Shown one piece after another: positions 35,766 through 46,732 of a stretch of 64,000 nucleotides of DNA; position 1 is the first letter of the stretch; each line of letters begins with the position of its first letter. The stretch covers positions 6,361,357-6,425,356 of the forward strand of contig NC_089863.1 of the NCBI RefSeq assembly GCF_036373705.1, written 5' to 3'. The notes under the pieces were generated by a model. It did not search any database. It had not been told where the DNA came from and was given only the letters and a program-made list of their open reading frames with translations. The position numbers and the translations under genes were made by a program. The DNA is from Amia ocellicauda (taxonomy: Eukaryota; Chordata; Actinopteri; Amiiformes; Amiidae).

Positions 35766-36056
35766 TTTTATTTTTTTATTTATTGGCAGACGACCTTATC
35801 CAGTGCGACTTACAAAATACTTACGAAATACAAAGTGCAAAAACACAGTGCATCAAACATTACAAATTCAGATTTACATTATACAAAGCAATTCAAAGCA
35901 AAATACATTGTACAAATTCCAGTTTAATAATGTTATCAATTGAAACACACAGCGTTATAAAAAAAACTGCAAAAAGCGGCCTAATACTCTTAATTGACGC
36001 AATTGATACAATTGTTGCGCCTGGAGTTTAAACTCTCAGACATAAGCTGCATACTA
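35361..36056. other. Non-coding: G- and C-runs, (AAT)n, SINE tail
   Basis: G-rich (35450-35650), a C-run at 35671-35687, (AAT)n at 35722-35765, and a minus-strand SINE tail (TATTGGCAGACGACCTTATCCAGTGCGACTTACAA) at 35780-35817. No gene. Confidence 0.6.
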
Positions 36057-36059
36057 CGA

Positions 36060-37428
36060 ATGATAATTTGTGTCAAACTACATACATATGCACAAATACA
36101 TTTCCCGGTATTTTATTTAGACTCAAATGATCGCCCATGGAAGACTGCATATGAATAATCACAGACAGACACAGACACACAGCTGTATTGTCTTCCAACG
36201 CAACAGCAAACAGCTGGAATCGGACACTGGCTGCCTTGTTATAACAATGCGGAGTCTCGGTAGGACAGTCGGGTTTGTTGCTGTTCAGTTATTTGACCTC
36301 AGTAGAGATTTAACGGTCTGTCTTTTCCCTGTGTGGCAGTGGAGATAAATCCTCAGCATCAGATCTGTCCGTACCCAACTTGTAAACATTTTCACATATA
36401 TGGATAAGATAAGAGACTGTTTCAGGGGGCAGTATAATTTAAGTACAGTGCTGTACTGTAAATTATGCCGACAGCTCTGACGCCTTGTTATTATTCTTAT
36501 GTTTTATGATTTATTTCCATTAATTTCCTTATCCAAGGCGACTTACAAAACATAAGTTGTTATCCCTCGCCGGTGCCAGCTGTACTAAACCATCCAATCC
36601 TAAGGGTCCCGGCCAGTGAATCGCTGTAGGATGGCCATCGACTCTACCTATGACGCTGTAATGAAAGATGCGTTTCTGTGAGGTAAACAGAGAATTTCCT
36701 TGAATATATAAGTAAAAGATCGTTGATATTTGCGGTTGGAATGTATGCACAATGTAAACTAGTGACGTTCAAGAATTATGCATACAATAAACTTATATTG
36801 TAGAAAGAGGACATTATAAAAAAGTTGTTCACCCAGGAACTTGATCGCTCGACCACAAACAGATTTAAGTTCCCATGAAGCTGTAGAAAGTCCACTCATA
36901 AGAAAACAGAACTCTGCAGGTACTAGTATCAAATGAACGGGGCGAAGAAATTACCTGAACATTATAAGGACTTAAATGCTTGTCGATTTGCACAAACTAT
37001 ACGCAGCATTTTAGCACCACTGTGTAGCCCGTGTAATTATGTTTTTGCAAGCTGTTTTATAATAATGTCGTACTTAGCAAAGCTACAATGTGTGAACTTA
37101 ATGCTCTGCTCTCACAATGCTTTTTTATTTTCAATGCCAGTTTCATGTTCATTTTCTGAGCGGATCATATTCCTGTTGGGGGCAGTGCGAGTCATTAACC
37201 CACCCGCAGTGGATGAAATCAACAAAACCCTGCAGATTTTGAACCATTCAATTAAAATACTTCTATGGGGGGTATAGTGTTGTTGGAAATAATTCATGGC
37301 ACAGTAATTTCAGTCAATCAGGTTTATTTTGAAATTAAATCACCCGTCATAAGTCTGGTTAGGACCACAAAAGCCCATTGATTTCCTGATTACAAGCAGT
37401 TACATTGTACACCAAAAGGGGGTGCTAT
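36060..37428. repeat. Segmental duplication copy A, left part
   Basis: Matches 41480-42605 with moderate divergence. Shared blocks begin TGATAATTTGTGTCAAACTACATAC and end ACCAAAAGRGGGTGCTAT. Copy A carries an extra block at about 36465-36770, including a minus-strand SINE tail at 36525-36560, that copy B lacks. Confidence 0.85.
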
Positions 37429-37429
37429 G

Positions 37430-39260
37430 TGTAGCGTAAGGTACACTTATAAATTTCAATTAAAGAAGTGAATTTATAGTATCACCTTATCACGAATCCT
37501 GGAATCTTGTAGAACTCAATTTCTGTAATAATTGGAAGCAGACACCAATTCCAAAGATATAAATTGTCAAATTTATTCAAAACAAAGACTAAATGTAGCA
37601 CTACACTAATTATACAAAAGGGAAAAACTAATTAAAATTCAACTCTAGATCAACAAATCAAAGACAAATCACTTCCGTGACCAAATCAAAGACCATGGGA
37701 TCGCATATGATAACACAAATCGTTAAACAAAAAAGGTTATAAACACATTGACTACAATACCGGTTAGTAAGACGAAGGTGAGTCTCTCGTTAGTATTATT
37801 AGTCAGACATTAAATAACTACGCAGGTTAGTATTTATGTCAAGTAACTTCTCGTTATATATATATATATCAGTCTCATTTACGTTTAGGTGCAGAGAAAG
37901 ATCCTATCATTACTTGTTACCACAATTTCCCTTAACTGATTATTATTCAATGATTAAGGATAGGCAGGGCCACCTATAATCTAATGTCTATTAACTTGTG
38001 TCAATTTCAGACTAAACAGTTAAACAGGAATGAGAAGATATTTCTCAGCGTTGACAGATTTTATTTCTAAAATTATCAACAAAACAGTTTAATGCAACAC
38101 ACATTTATATTTAAGAAAACTAAATGATATTACACATTCTAGAGTTATGAATCACAGATTAACATTTCTAATTGATTTCTCAAATGTCATGAATCATGAA
38201 CTCCAAACTGTTAAACTTATCTGAACTTCGTCGCAGAGAGGCCTCTCTGGCTTCGGGCTCAGATAACAGCACACGGCACGAGGTCCGTGTGGTTGGAACA
38301 AAGGCAGTCCGGTTCGGCTTTGTCCAAGAACTTCCACTCAGTCGATGCACCTGGAAGTTGGGGTTTCGCGAAAGTAGAGTCGTTTCCAAACAGATTTTCC
38401 ACTGGTTTGAAGGCTCCAAGGTTGTGCACAAAATCTTCTTGGCAAGCAGGGTCTCTCACCGTACTTATTTGAAGACAAAGTCTTTGAGGAAAGCAGGGCC
38501 CTGTTCGTTCCAAGGGTCAAGTTTCTTAAGACTCAAATAGCTATTTAAATGACTGACACTTTCGTATACAGTCGACTTGTCCAATTGTCCAGCTGTAAAA
38601 CTCCACTGATCAGGTGGGCACAGGTGGGCAGCGCAGTCTGTAAAGTTCTTTATTTAATAAAGTCCTTTAAAAGAATTCTTCGTACGGCTCAATCTCCTTC
38701 TCCCAGTTTAACTCTTCTGTTGCCGGCAAAGACTTGGTTGGTTTCTGGTTCCGGTTCTGGCAACAGAGCTACAGGTTGAGCTGTGGCAGCGAGTTTCTGG
38801 TTCAGGTGAGAGAGAGAGAAAGACTGTCCGCTGTTCCTTATAGTCTGTCAGATCAATAGGTGATTGGTCCCTGAGTTCTTGAGATTGGATTTCGGTTTCA
38901 GCCCCCAGTGTCCTATTGGAGGGGGGCTTGATTTATGACTGATGTCAATCCATGCCATCATTTGGAAATGCCGGTTGGCCTGGGTTCGTAGCTCTATGTC
39001 GGGATTTCGGCTCTCGTCCACTTCAAAGAGTTTTTATCACCTACAGGCCCCTTTCTCCAGACATCTCATAGCAGAATTCCAAACTATTTGGCCTCTTCTC
39101 GGTGCCATCCTCCCCAAAACTGTCACTTTGATGCAAACCAGTTCCAAGCTGATGAGCTAAGGAAATCTGATAACTTTGGGGGGGAGAGGTCTTCTTTAGA
39201 TCAGTGCTTCAGCTCAGAGCCCAAATGCTCTTATCCAAATACACCCAACATAACGCTACA
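37430..39260. mobile_element. Solo-LTR-like insertion (1831 bp) in duplication copy A
   Basis: The segment starts TGTAGCGTAAG and ends CATAACGCTACA, so it has TG...CA ends within a 10-base inverted repeat (one mismatch). TATG flanks both sides (37426-37429 and 39261-39264). Copy B preserves the empty site at about 42605 (GGGTGCTAT then CAGTCCTCTC). It has no recognisable gag or pol, which fits a solo LTR; a non-autonomous DNA element with a 10-bp TIR is the alternative. The overlapping frames at 38180-38540 show no domain. Confidence 0.75.
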
Positions 39261-39489
39261 TATGCAATCCTCTCTTCCTATTGAAGCAAGCAGGTCTTGT
39301 TCTGAACAAATTTGGTGGGCTCTTAGTTTTACTTGGAAGTAACACATGCTCACAAGACAATGAACAAAAGGTCAGTGTACTCCTTGCACATAGATATAAT
39401 TAATTTCTCACACAGAATAAAAACAAAGATTATAGGTATTCAGAAAAGCACTGGTCATTCATATTAACCCCACAGTTTGAAGGGGTTAA

Positions 39490-39806
39490 CTATTCCTCCA
39501 GGGGTTTAATGCTCTTGATGGCGTTGCCCTGCAGTACAGCACAGACAGAGACAGGCAGCTGCTCCACGATGCTATCCTCACTCATTTCAGCCCCAAAGAT
39601 TGTGAACAGCAGGTCTGTGGGTGCGGTGATGGTCTGGATTGTGGAGTCAGCCATCAGGGTAACCTGGTGCTTGTTGAACTCCTGCAGCCCCATCAGCTTC
39701 AGAGTCTTCTCCTGCTGAGGGGCACAGGACTTCTGCACACACAAACACATACTGATTAATACTCACACAGAAGCACACACACACACCGATCAATACTCAC
39801 TCACTT

Positions 39807-39837
<31 letters not shown>

Positions 39838-40254
39838 AATGGTCAAGACACTCTGACATCTCTGGGGGTCCACAGCATACCTCTGAGCGCAGGACAACAA
39901 ACTTGCTGTGCCAACTGACCTGTCCAGTTCTATTCAAACACTCTAACAAGCTCAGAGAGGGATGATATCACTGTGATGAGCTCATATGCTGCAAGCCCCG
40001 AAACACACATGTGTATGGCGGTCACATAGCGATCTTACCTCAACTTTAGTCCTGGCTGTGGAGCTGAGGGAGATTTCAGAATTGTACTCTGTCACGCGCA
40101 GGTGTGACACACTGACACAGTCTCCTTTAGACATGCAGGTTTTGGACAGCTCCCTCCAGAGACACACGTTCACACTGCCGGTCTCATCCTGCAGCCTGAC
40201 AGTGCAGATGTCGGTCTTCTTCCTCTTGACTTTGAAGATCTCCCGGAGAGGATC
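39490..40254 (-). pseudogene. Duplicated last three exons of the PYD/HIN-like gene (copy A)
   Basis: Three exon-like blocks, 40254-40039 (216 nt), 39919-39881 (39 nt) and 39732-39490 (243 nt, stop TAG), match copy B at 43788-43018 with the same splice sites and phases. They encode the second OB-fold-like module ([20 protein letters not shown]...), the [12 protein letters not shown] link and the C-terminal module. No PYD, linker or first OB exon lies between copy A and copy B, so copy A is a partial duplicate. It could still be used as an alternative 3' end of the upstream gene, because the first exon is phase 0. Reading frames are intact. Confidence 0.7.
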
Positions 40255-40384
40255 CTGGGAAGAGAGCACAGGCCACTGCCAAACAATATCCTCCATCCCA
40301 CTCTGAGCATAGCTTATCAAAGCATGGGGGGAATGAGTGACAAAATCTAACTAACAGTTTCATTTTAATTCTATTAGAATTTGG

Positions 40385-40830
40385 ACATCAATCCTTCACC
40401 ATATTCTTGACAAGTGGGCGAGTGCATGTGTGGGACACCAAGAGAACGGGACAGGCCTGACTGCTGGACCCCTACAGTGAGGAGGTCTGGAGGCTCTGTT
40501 ATGCTGTGGGGGGCATTTTCCTGGCATGGTTTGGGTCCACTTGTCCCCTTAGAGGGAAGGGTCACTGCAAATCATTACAAAGTTATTCTGAGCGATCACC
40601 TTTATCCTATGGTGAAACATTTCTATCCTGAAGGAAGTGGTCTCTTCCAGGATGACAATGCCCCCATCCACAGGGCATGAGGGTCACTGAATGGTGTGAT
40701 GAGTATGAAAATGATTGTGAATCATATCCTATGGCCTTTACAGTCACCAGATCTCAACCCAATTGAACACCTATGGGAGATTTTGAACCGACGTGTTAGA
40801 CAGTGCTCTCCACCACCATCATCAAAACCC
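40385..40830 (+). pseudogene. Tc1/mariner transposase fragment, frameshifted
   Basis: Decodes the catalytic part of a Tc1 transposase: [28 protein letters not shown] (second Asp) and [14 protein letters not shown] (third residue). A stop at 40678-40680 and a frame change break it. It begins abruptly at a CCTTCACCATATTCT that corresponds to the middle of the transposase, and the same breakpoint appears in copy B (43920-44097). Confidence 0.85.
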
Positions 40831-41479
40831 CAAATGATACTGTTTATTGGGTTGAGTATTTTACATTACGAATATAAAAACAATCAAATTTTAATTCTTG
40901 TGATTAAAATTGTTTTTAAAATTCCTTTCTAAAAGTGATCAAAATAAATCAATCTCTATAAGAACAAAAGCAGGAACAACAACAAATGAATCAGTGCATA
41001 AGAAAAAAAAATAGTTAATTTGAACTGAAACAAATATCAATTAACATCCAAAAACAAAACAAAAACAATCTGATGCATTGTATTGTAACGGTGAGTGCAT
41101 TAGACAAATCAAAACCAAACATGCTACTAAAACAAAACAAAACAAAACAGTCTAATGTATTTCTTTCTTGCTTTTAAAAAAGGTCAGTACATCAGATAAA
41201 CCATAAAAATAACAAATTCTTTAAACCATAAAAATTTAAACCATGTGCAGTAAAAACACTTAAAAACAAAGACAACTATAAAACTCTATTTTTCATTATG
41301 TACAAAATTAAAAATTAAAATTTTAACAATCAGTCCTGCAGATGAGGCCCTCACAGTCCTGGTGGAGGTGTTCTTCCTATGCTTCCCAGTGCTGGTGCTT
41401 CACTCCGAACTGGCTCCTGTCACTGATGTACTGGCTTCCCTCTGTGGTCCACCTTGCCAGCGTTATCACAGTGTGATAA
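40831..41479. other. AT-rich spacer between duplication copies
   Basis: Low-complexity AAAC/AAAT-rich sequence (40860-41340), then a short GC-balanced stretch (41340-41470) without recognisable content. Confidence 0.5.
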
Positions 41480-43340
41480 TGATAATTTGTGTCAAACTAC
41501 ATACATATGCACAAATACATTTCCCGGTATTTTATTTAGACTCAAATGATCGCCCATGGAAGACTGCATATGAATAATCACAGACAGACACAGACACACA
41601 GCTGTATTGTCTTCCAACGCAACAGCAAACAGCTGGAATCGGCGAAGGACACTGGCTGCCTTGTTATAACAATGCGGAGTCTCGGTAGGACAGTCGGGTT
41701 TGTTGCTGTTGAGTTATTTGACCTCAGTAGAGATTTAACGGTCTGTCTTTTCCCTGTGTGGCAGTGGAGATAAATCCTCAGCATCAGATCTGTCCGTACC
41801 CAACTTGTAATCTTTTTCACACCGAGGATCGTGTTCTACTATGTAATGTAGCGTTGGCTACTTCTAGCTGCCAACTGTGAAAATGTGGATAAGATAAGAG
41901 ACTGTTTCAGGGGGCAGTATAATGAAAGTACAGTGCTGTACTGTTAATTATGCCGAATTAAGCATACAATAAAGTTATATTGTAGAAAGAGGACATTATA
42001 AAAAAGTTGTTCACCCAGGAACTTCATCGCTCGGCCAAAGATTTCAGTTCCCATGAAGCTGTAGAAAGTCCACTGGTAAGAAAACAACTCTGCAGGTAGT
42101 TCCAACTGAACGGGACGAAGAAATGTTCAGCATCCCCTGAATATTATATAAGGACTTGGCTTAAATGCTTGTCGATTTGCACAAACTATACACACCACTG
42201 TGTATTCTGTTTTTGTTTCAAGCCGTTTTATAATAATGTCGTACTTAGCAAAGCTGCAATGTGTGAGCTTAATGCTCTGCTCTCACAATCCGATTTTATT
42301 TTCAAAGCCAGTTTCATTTTAATTTTCTGACCGGATCATATTCCTGTTGGAGGCAGTGCGAGTCATTAACCCACCCGCAGTGCATGAAATCAACAAAACC
42401 CTGCAGATTTTGAACCATTCAGTTAAAATACTTTCATGGGGGGTATAGTGTTGTTGTAAATAATTCCTGGGAAAGTAATTTCAGTCAATCAGGTTTATTT
42501 AAAAATACAATACAAAAAGATACCCGTCATACATCTGGTTAGGACCACAGAAGCCCATTGATTTCCTGATTACAAGCAGTTATATTGTCCACCAAAAGAG
42601 GGTGCTATACAGTCCTCTCTTCCTATTGAAGCAAGCAGTGACACAAAAGCAAAAACAGCCAAAAATAAAGATACACCGTTTTACACAGTCTGGGAAAATT
42701 CCATAACTTGTCTTAAACTAGACACTTTTATCTCCTCCCAATAAGTAGAGTTGTAGGAGCACCTGGTTTCGAGGTCTTGTTCTCAACAAATTTGGTGGGC
42801 TCTTAGTTTTACTTGGAAGTAACAAATGTTCACAAGATAATGAACAAAAGGCCAGTGTACTTCTTGCACATAGATATAATTAATATCACAAACCGAATAA
42901 AAGCAATGATTATACGTATTCAGAAAAGCATTGATCATTCATATTAAAAAGCAATGGTAAACATATTAAAGAAAAGCGCTGGTCATTCATATTAACCCCA
43001 CAGTTTGAAGGGGTTAACTATTCCTCCAGGGGTTTAATGCTCTTGATGGCGTTGCCCTGCAGTACAGCATGGACAGAGACAGGCAGCTGCTCCACAATGT
43101 TGTCCTCAGTCATTTCAGCTCCAAAGATCGTGACCAGCAGGTCTGTGGGTGCAGTGATGGTCTGGATTGTGGCATCAGAGTCAGCCATCAGGGTGACCTG
43201 GTGCTTGTTGAACTCCTGCAGCCCCATCAGCTTCAGAGTCTTCTCCTGCTGAGGGGCACAGGACTTCTGCACACACAAACACATACTGATTAATACTCAC
43301 ACAGAAGCACACACACACACCGATCAATACTCACTCACTT

Positions 43341-43371
<31 letters not shown>

Positions 43372-44097
43372 AATGGTCAAGACACTCTGACATCTCTGGG
43401 GGTCCACAGCATACCTCTGAGCGCAGGACAACAAACTTGCTGTGCCAACTGACCTGTCCAGTTCTATTCAAACACTCTAACAAGCTCAGAGAGGGATGAT
43501 ATCACTGTGATGAGCTCATATGCTGCAAGCCCCGAAACACACATGTGTATGGCGGTCACATAGCGATCTTACCTCAACTTTAGTCCTGGCTGTGGAGCTG
43601 AGGGAGATTTCAGAATTGTACTCTGTCACGCGCAGGTGTGACACACTGACACAGTCTCCTTTAGACATGCAGGTTTTGGACAGCTCCCTCCAGAGACACA
43701 CGTTCACACTGCCGGTCTCATCCTGCAGCCTGACAGTGCAGATGTCGGTCTTCTTCCTCTTGACTTTGACGATCTCCCGGAGAGGATCCTGGGAAGAGAG
43801 CACAGGCCACTGCCAAACAATATCCTCCATCCCACTCAGAACAAAGCTTATCAAAGCATGGGGGGAATTAGTGACAAAATCAAACTAACAGTTTCATTTT
43901 ACTTCTATTAGAATTTGGACATCAATCCTTCACCATATTCTTGACAAGTGGGTGAGTGCATGTGTGGGACACCAAGAGAACGGGACAGGCCTGACTGCTG
44001 GACCCCTACAGTGAGGAGGTCTGGAGGCTCTGTTATGCTGTGGGGGGCATTTTCCTGGCATGGTTTAGGTCCACTTGTCCCCTTAGAGGCAAGGGTT
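41480..44097. repeat. Segmental duplication copy B
   Basis: Counterpart of 36060-40560 without the solo-LTR-like insertion. Identity with copy A varies. It is roughly 93% on the left. It is nearly perfect across about 43205-43845, where I find one substitution (GAAGAT/GACGAT) in the exonic and intronic sequence compared. It falls again to the right. It ends inside a Tc1 fragment. Confidence 0.85.
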
Positions 44098-46399
44098 TGA
44101 TTTTGGTATGTGGAAATTATTATTCTATGGGATATGAGGGTTGGGGTATGGGAATTTTGTGACATAATTGATTCCACTGCCATGTTCTTGTCCAGTTTGG
44201 TTTCAAAACAATGTGACCATGTCAACAGAATAAGTTTCACTTAAACCAACTGCTTCCTTATCTGGGCCATTGACCTCGATACTCAAATAATGTAGAATTG
44301 AAATCACCTGCTGAAAGGAAGAGCCTTAGTCTGTTTTGTTTTACCATTCCCCAAACTTTACCAGCTTCTAAACACTGAGATATGTTAGTTACTGAATAAG
44401 TGAGTCACATCACTTGAATTAATTGGTCCCTGAGTGGTTGGAGGACATTCAGAAATGTTGTATAATTGGCCGCTTAATGTGATGGCAGAGTAATGCCTCA
44501 CAGTTTGATTCTGGTTTGGGCTGTGTGCCTGTTGTCCCTGTGTCTTTTCGCCTGGTTCTCCAGCTTCCTCCCACATCCTGAAAAAAAGATTGATTGGCTA
44601 GTATAAACTGCTCTGCAGTGTACAGACGGGTGACAAAGAAAAAACCTCAATAAATGAGTAGAGGAATGTAATGAATACAGATGCCTCCGACCAGATGTTC
44701 TGCATGATACACTTAAGCAATTAACATCCTAGCATGCTCTGTGGCATGTACAAAAATGCTGTGCAGGCCCATTTGACCTTGTTTTTGGTTCAAGATGGCA
44801 GTGCATAAACCCCTCATTAAAAAGACAAACGCACATTTGAGAGTTCAGTGGTGCAAAAACCATAGGCCCTGGTCTACAGAGATGTGGAAAAAGTGATTTG
44901 GTCAGATGAGTCATCCTTCACCATATTCTGAACTGAACTGATTCTGGACTGACATGTTAGACAGCACTCTCCACCACCATCATCAAACCCCCAAATGAGG
45001 GAATATCTTTTGGAAGAATGGTGTTCATCACTCCAGTAGAGTTCAGAGACTCGTAGAATCTGTGCCAAGAGCATTGAAGCTGTTCTGGCGGCTCGTGGTG
45101 CCCAACACCTTACTGTGATGCTTTATGCTGGTTTGTCACCCATCTGAATGTGTGTGTGTTACCCTGTGAAGGACTGGTATAGGAAAAAATTATCTCTGGG
45201 GGTCCACAGTTCAAGGCCCAAGCCTAATTCAAATAAAAAATGGATTGATTGATTGAACTATGCAATGTAATCTCTGTGGCTCTGTGCGGTGCTGGGCATT
45301 GGGTAGCAAAACTCACTGTGATCATTGTGCCCTCTATGGTCACTTGTGTATTTGGAGGGGAGGACTTGGCTTTGGCGATGGTGCACACAGGTGGGGGCGG
45401 GCCAATAAGCCCCAGAGCCTGCTCCTTGATTCCTGCCGGAATCGTGAACACGCTGGTCTTGGACACGCCAGTGCGCATGGTGATTTTGATCTGGTCTCCA
45501 TCAATGAGGAGATTGTGCAGCAGGACAGAGCTGTTCTCCTGGAAGGTGTTGTAGCATTCACGGCCGTACACGGTGACCTTGGCGCAGTCCGTCTCATCCG
45601 CCAGGGCCACGAAGAACATAAAATTCTGCTTTTTCTTGGTGGTAGTGTAGGAGATAAGGTCGGATTTCTTCAGGACCAGGGCACGGGTGGCCTTGTTGCC
45701 CTGGGTTCCACAGAGCTTCACCTCTGAGAGGGAGATAGACTGGGTGAGGGAGACCGAGGGAAATTAGAAGAATTTTAGCATATTATACCTTAGGTAAAGC
45801 ATTTCAGCCAAATTAGAAAGAATGAATGATATATAGTATGTTTATTATTTTTTGGCACTGGGAGTACCACAGTGCAAACAGAGAGAACTGCAGGGGCAAA
45901 TGAGGCTGTTTCCCTTCACAAAGTCAGATGGGGCACTTACACAGGAACTTGAAGAGCTCTGGGCTTTAGGAGGAGGTTTACCCTGCAAAGGACAAGAACA
46001 CATAGATCTGCACGTGAAACAGGTCCATAGGAAAAAGCAATTTTACCCAGACTGAAATGAAGCCCATCTTGAGATTAAGGGGGCACTACTTTAATATTAT
46101 TATTGTATGTCTTAGCAGATGCCCTGATATAGGGAAAATTACAATTGTTATAATACATCTAGGGCTGGGCGATATGACTTAAAAATAATATCTCACTATT
46201 TTTAGAAGTTTGGGCGATACACAATATATATCTCGATATTTCTTATTTTTATCCAATTAAGCCACAAAATAAGACCAAATACATTCAAACTACAAGTATT
46301 TCGTTAATCATTCAAAATGCAAAACTAACAAATACTACATGCAGGTTGTCATGGGAAATACAGTGTTGTGTGATTACTAATACGTGTGTTGTTGTTATG

Positions 46400-46432
<33 letters not shown>

Positions 46433-46683
46433 CACACACATACATACATACACACACGTATATACACATTATGATTTACTGTCACATAACAACAATAACA
46501 CAAGTAATATTAATCACGCAACACATGCGCTGTAAAATGGTACAGATTCAGGTAGACCACATGCAGGTTTAGAGTGGCCCATTTAACATCTGCTAGACAG
46601 GGACATTTCTCCTCTGACTGTCGCGTCTCGATTCTACTTACCGGTACAGCACGTGTTAATACGAAATAGTTATTATTATTATT

Positions 46684-46732
<49 letters not shown>

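Noticed and set aside
35565-35927. 120-codon frame with poly-Asn
   Set aside because: Created by the (AAT)n tract and a SINE tail; not a gene.
38180-38540. Overlapping 60-114-codon frames on both strands
   Set aside because: They lie inside the solo-LTR-like insertion; several mutually overlapping frames without a domain point to composition, not coding.
45260-45727. Plus-strand open frame of 155 codons
   Set aside because: Antisense shadow of the 405-nt OB-fold exon of the PYD/HIN-like gene.
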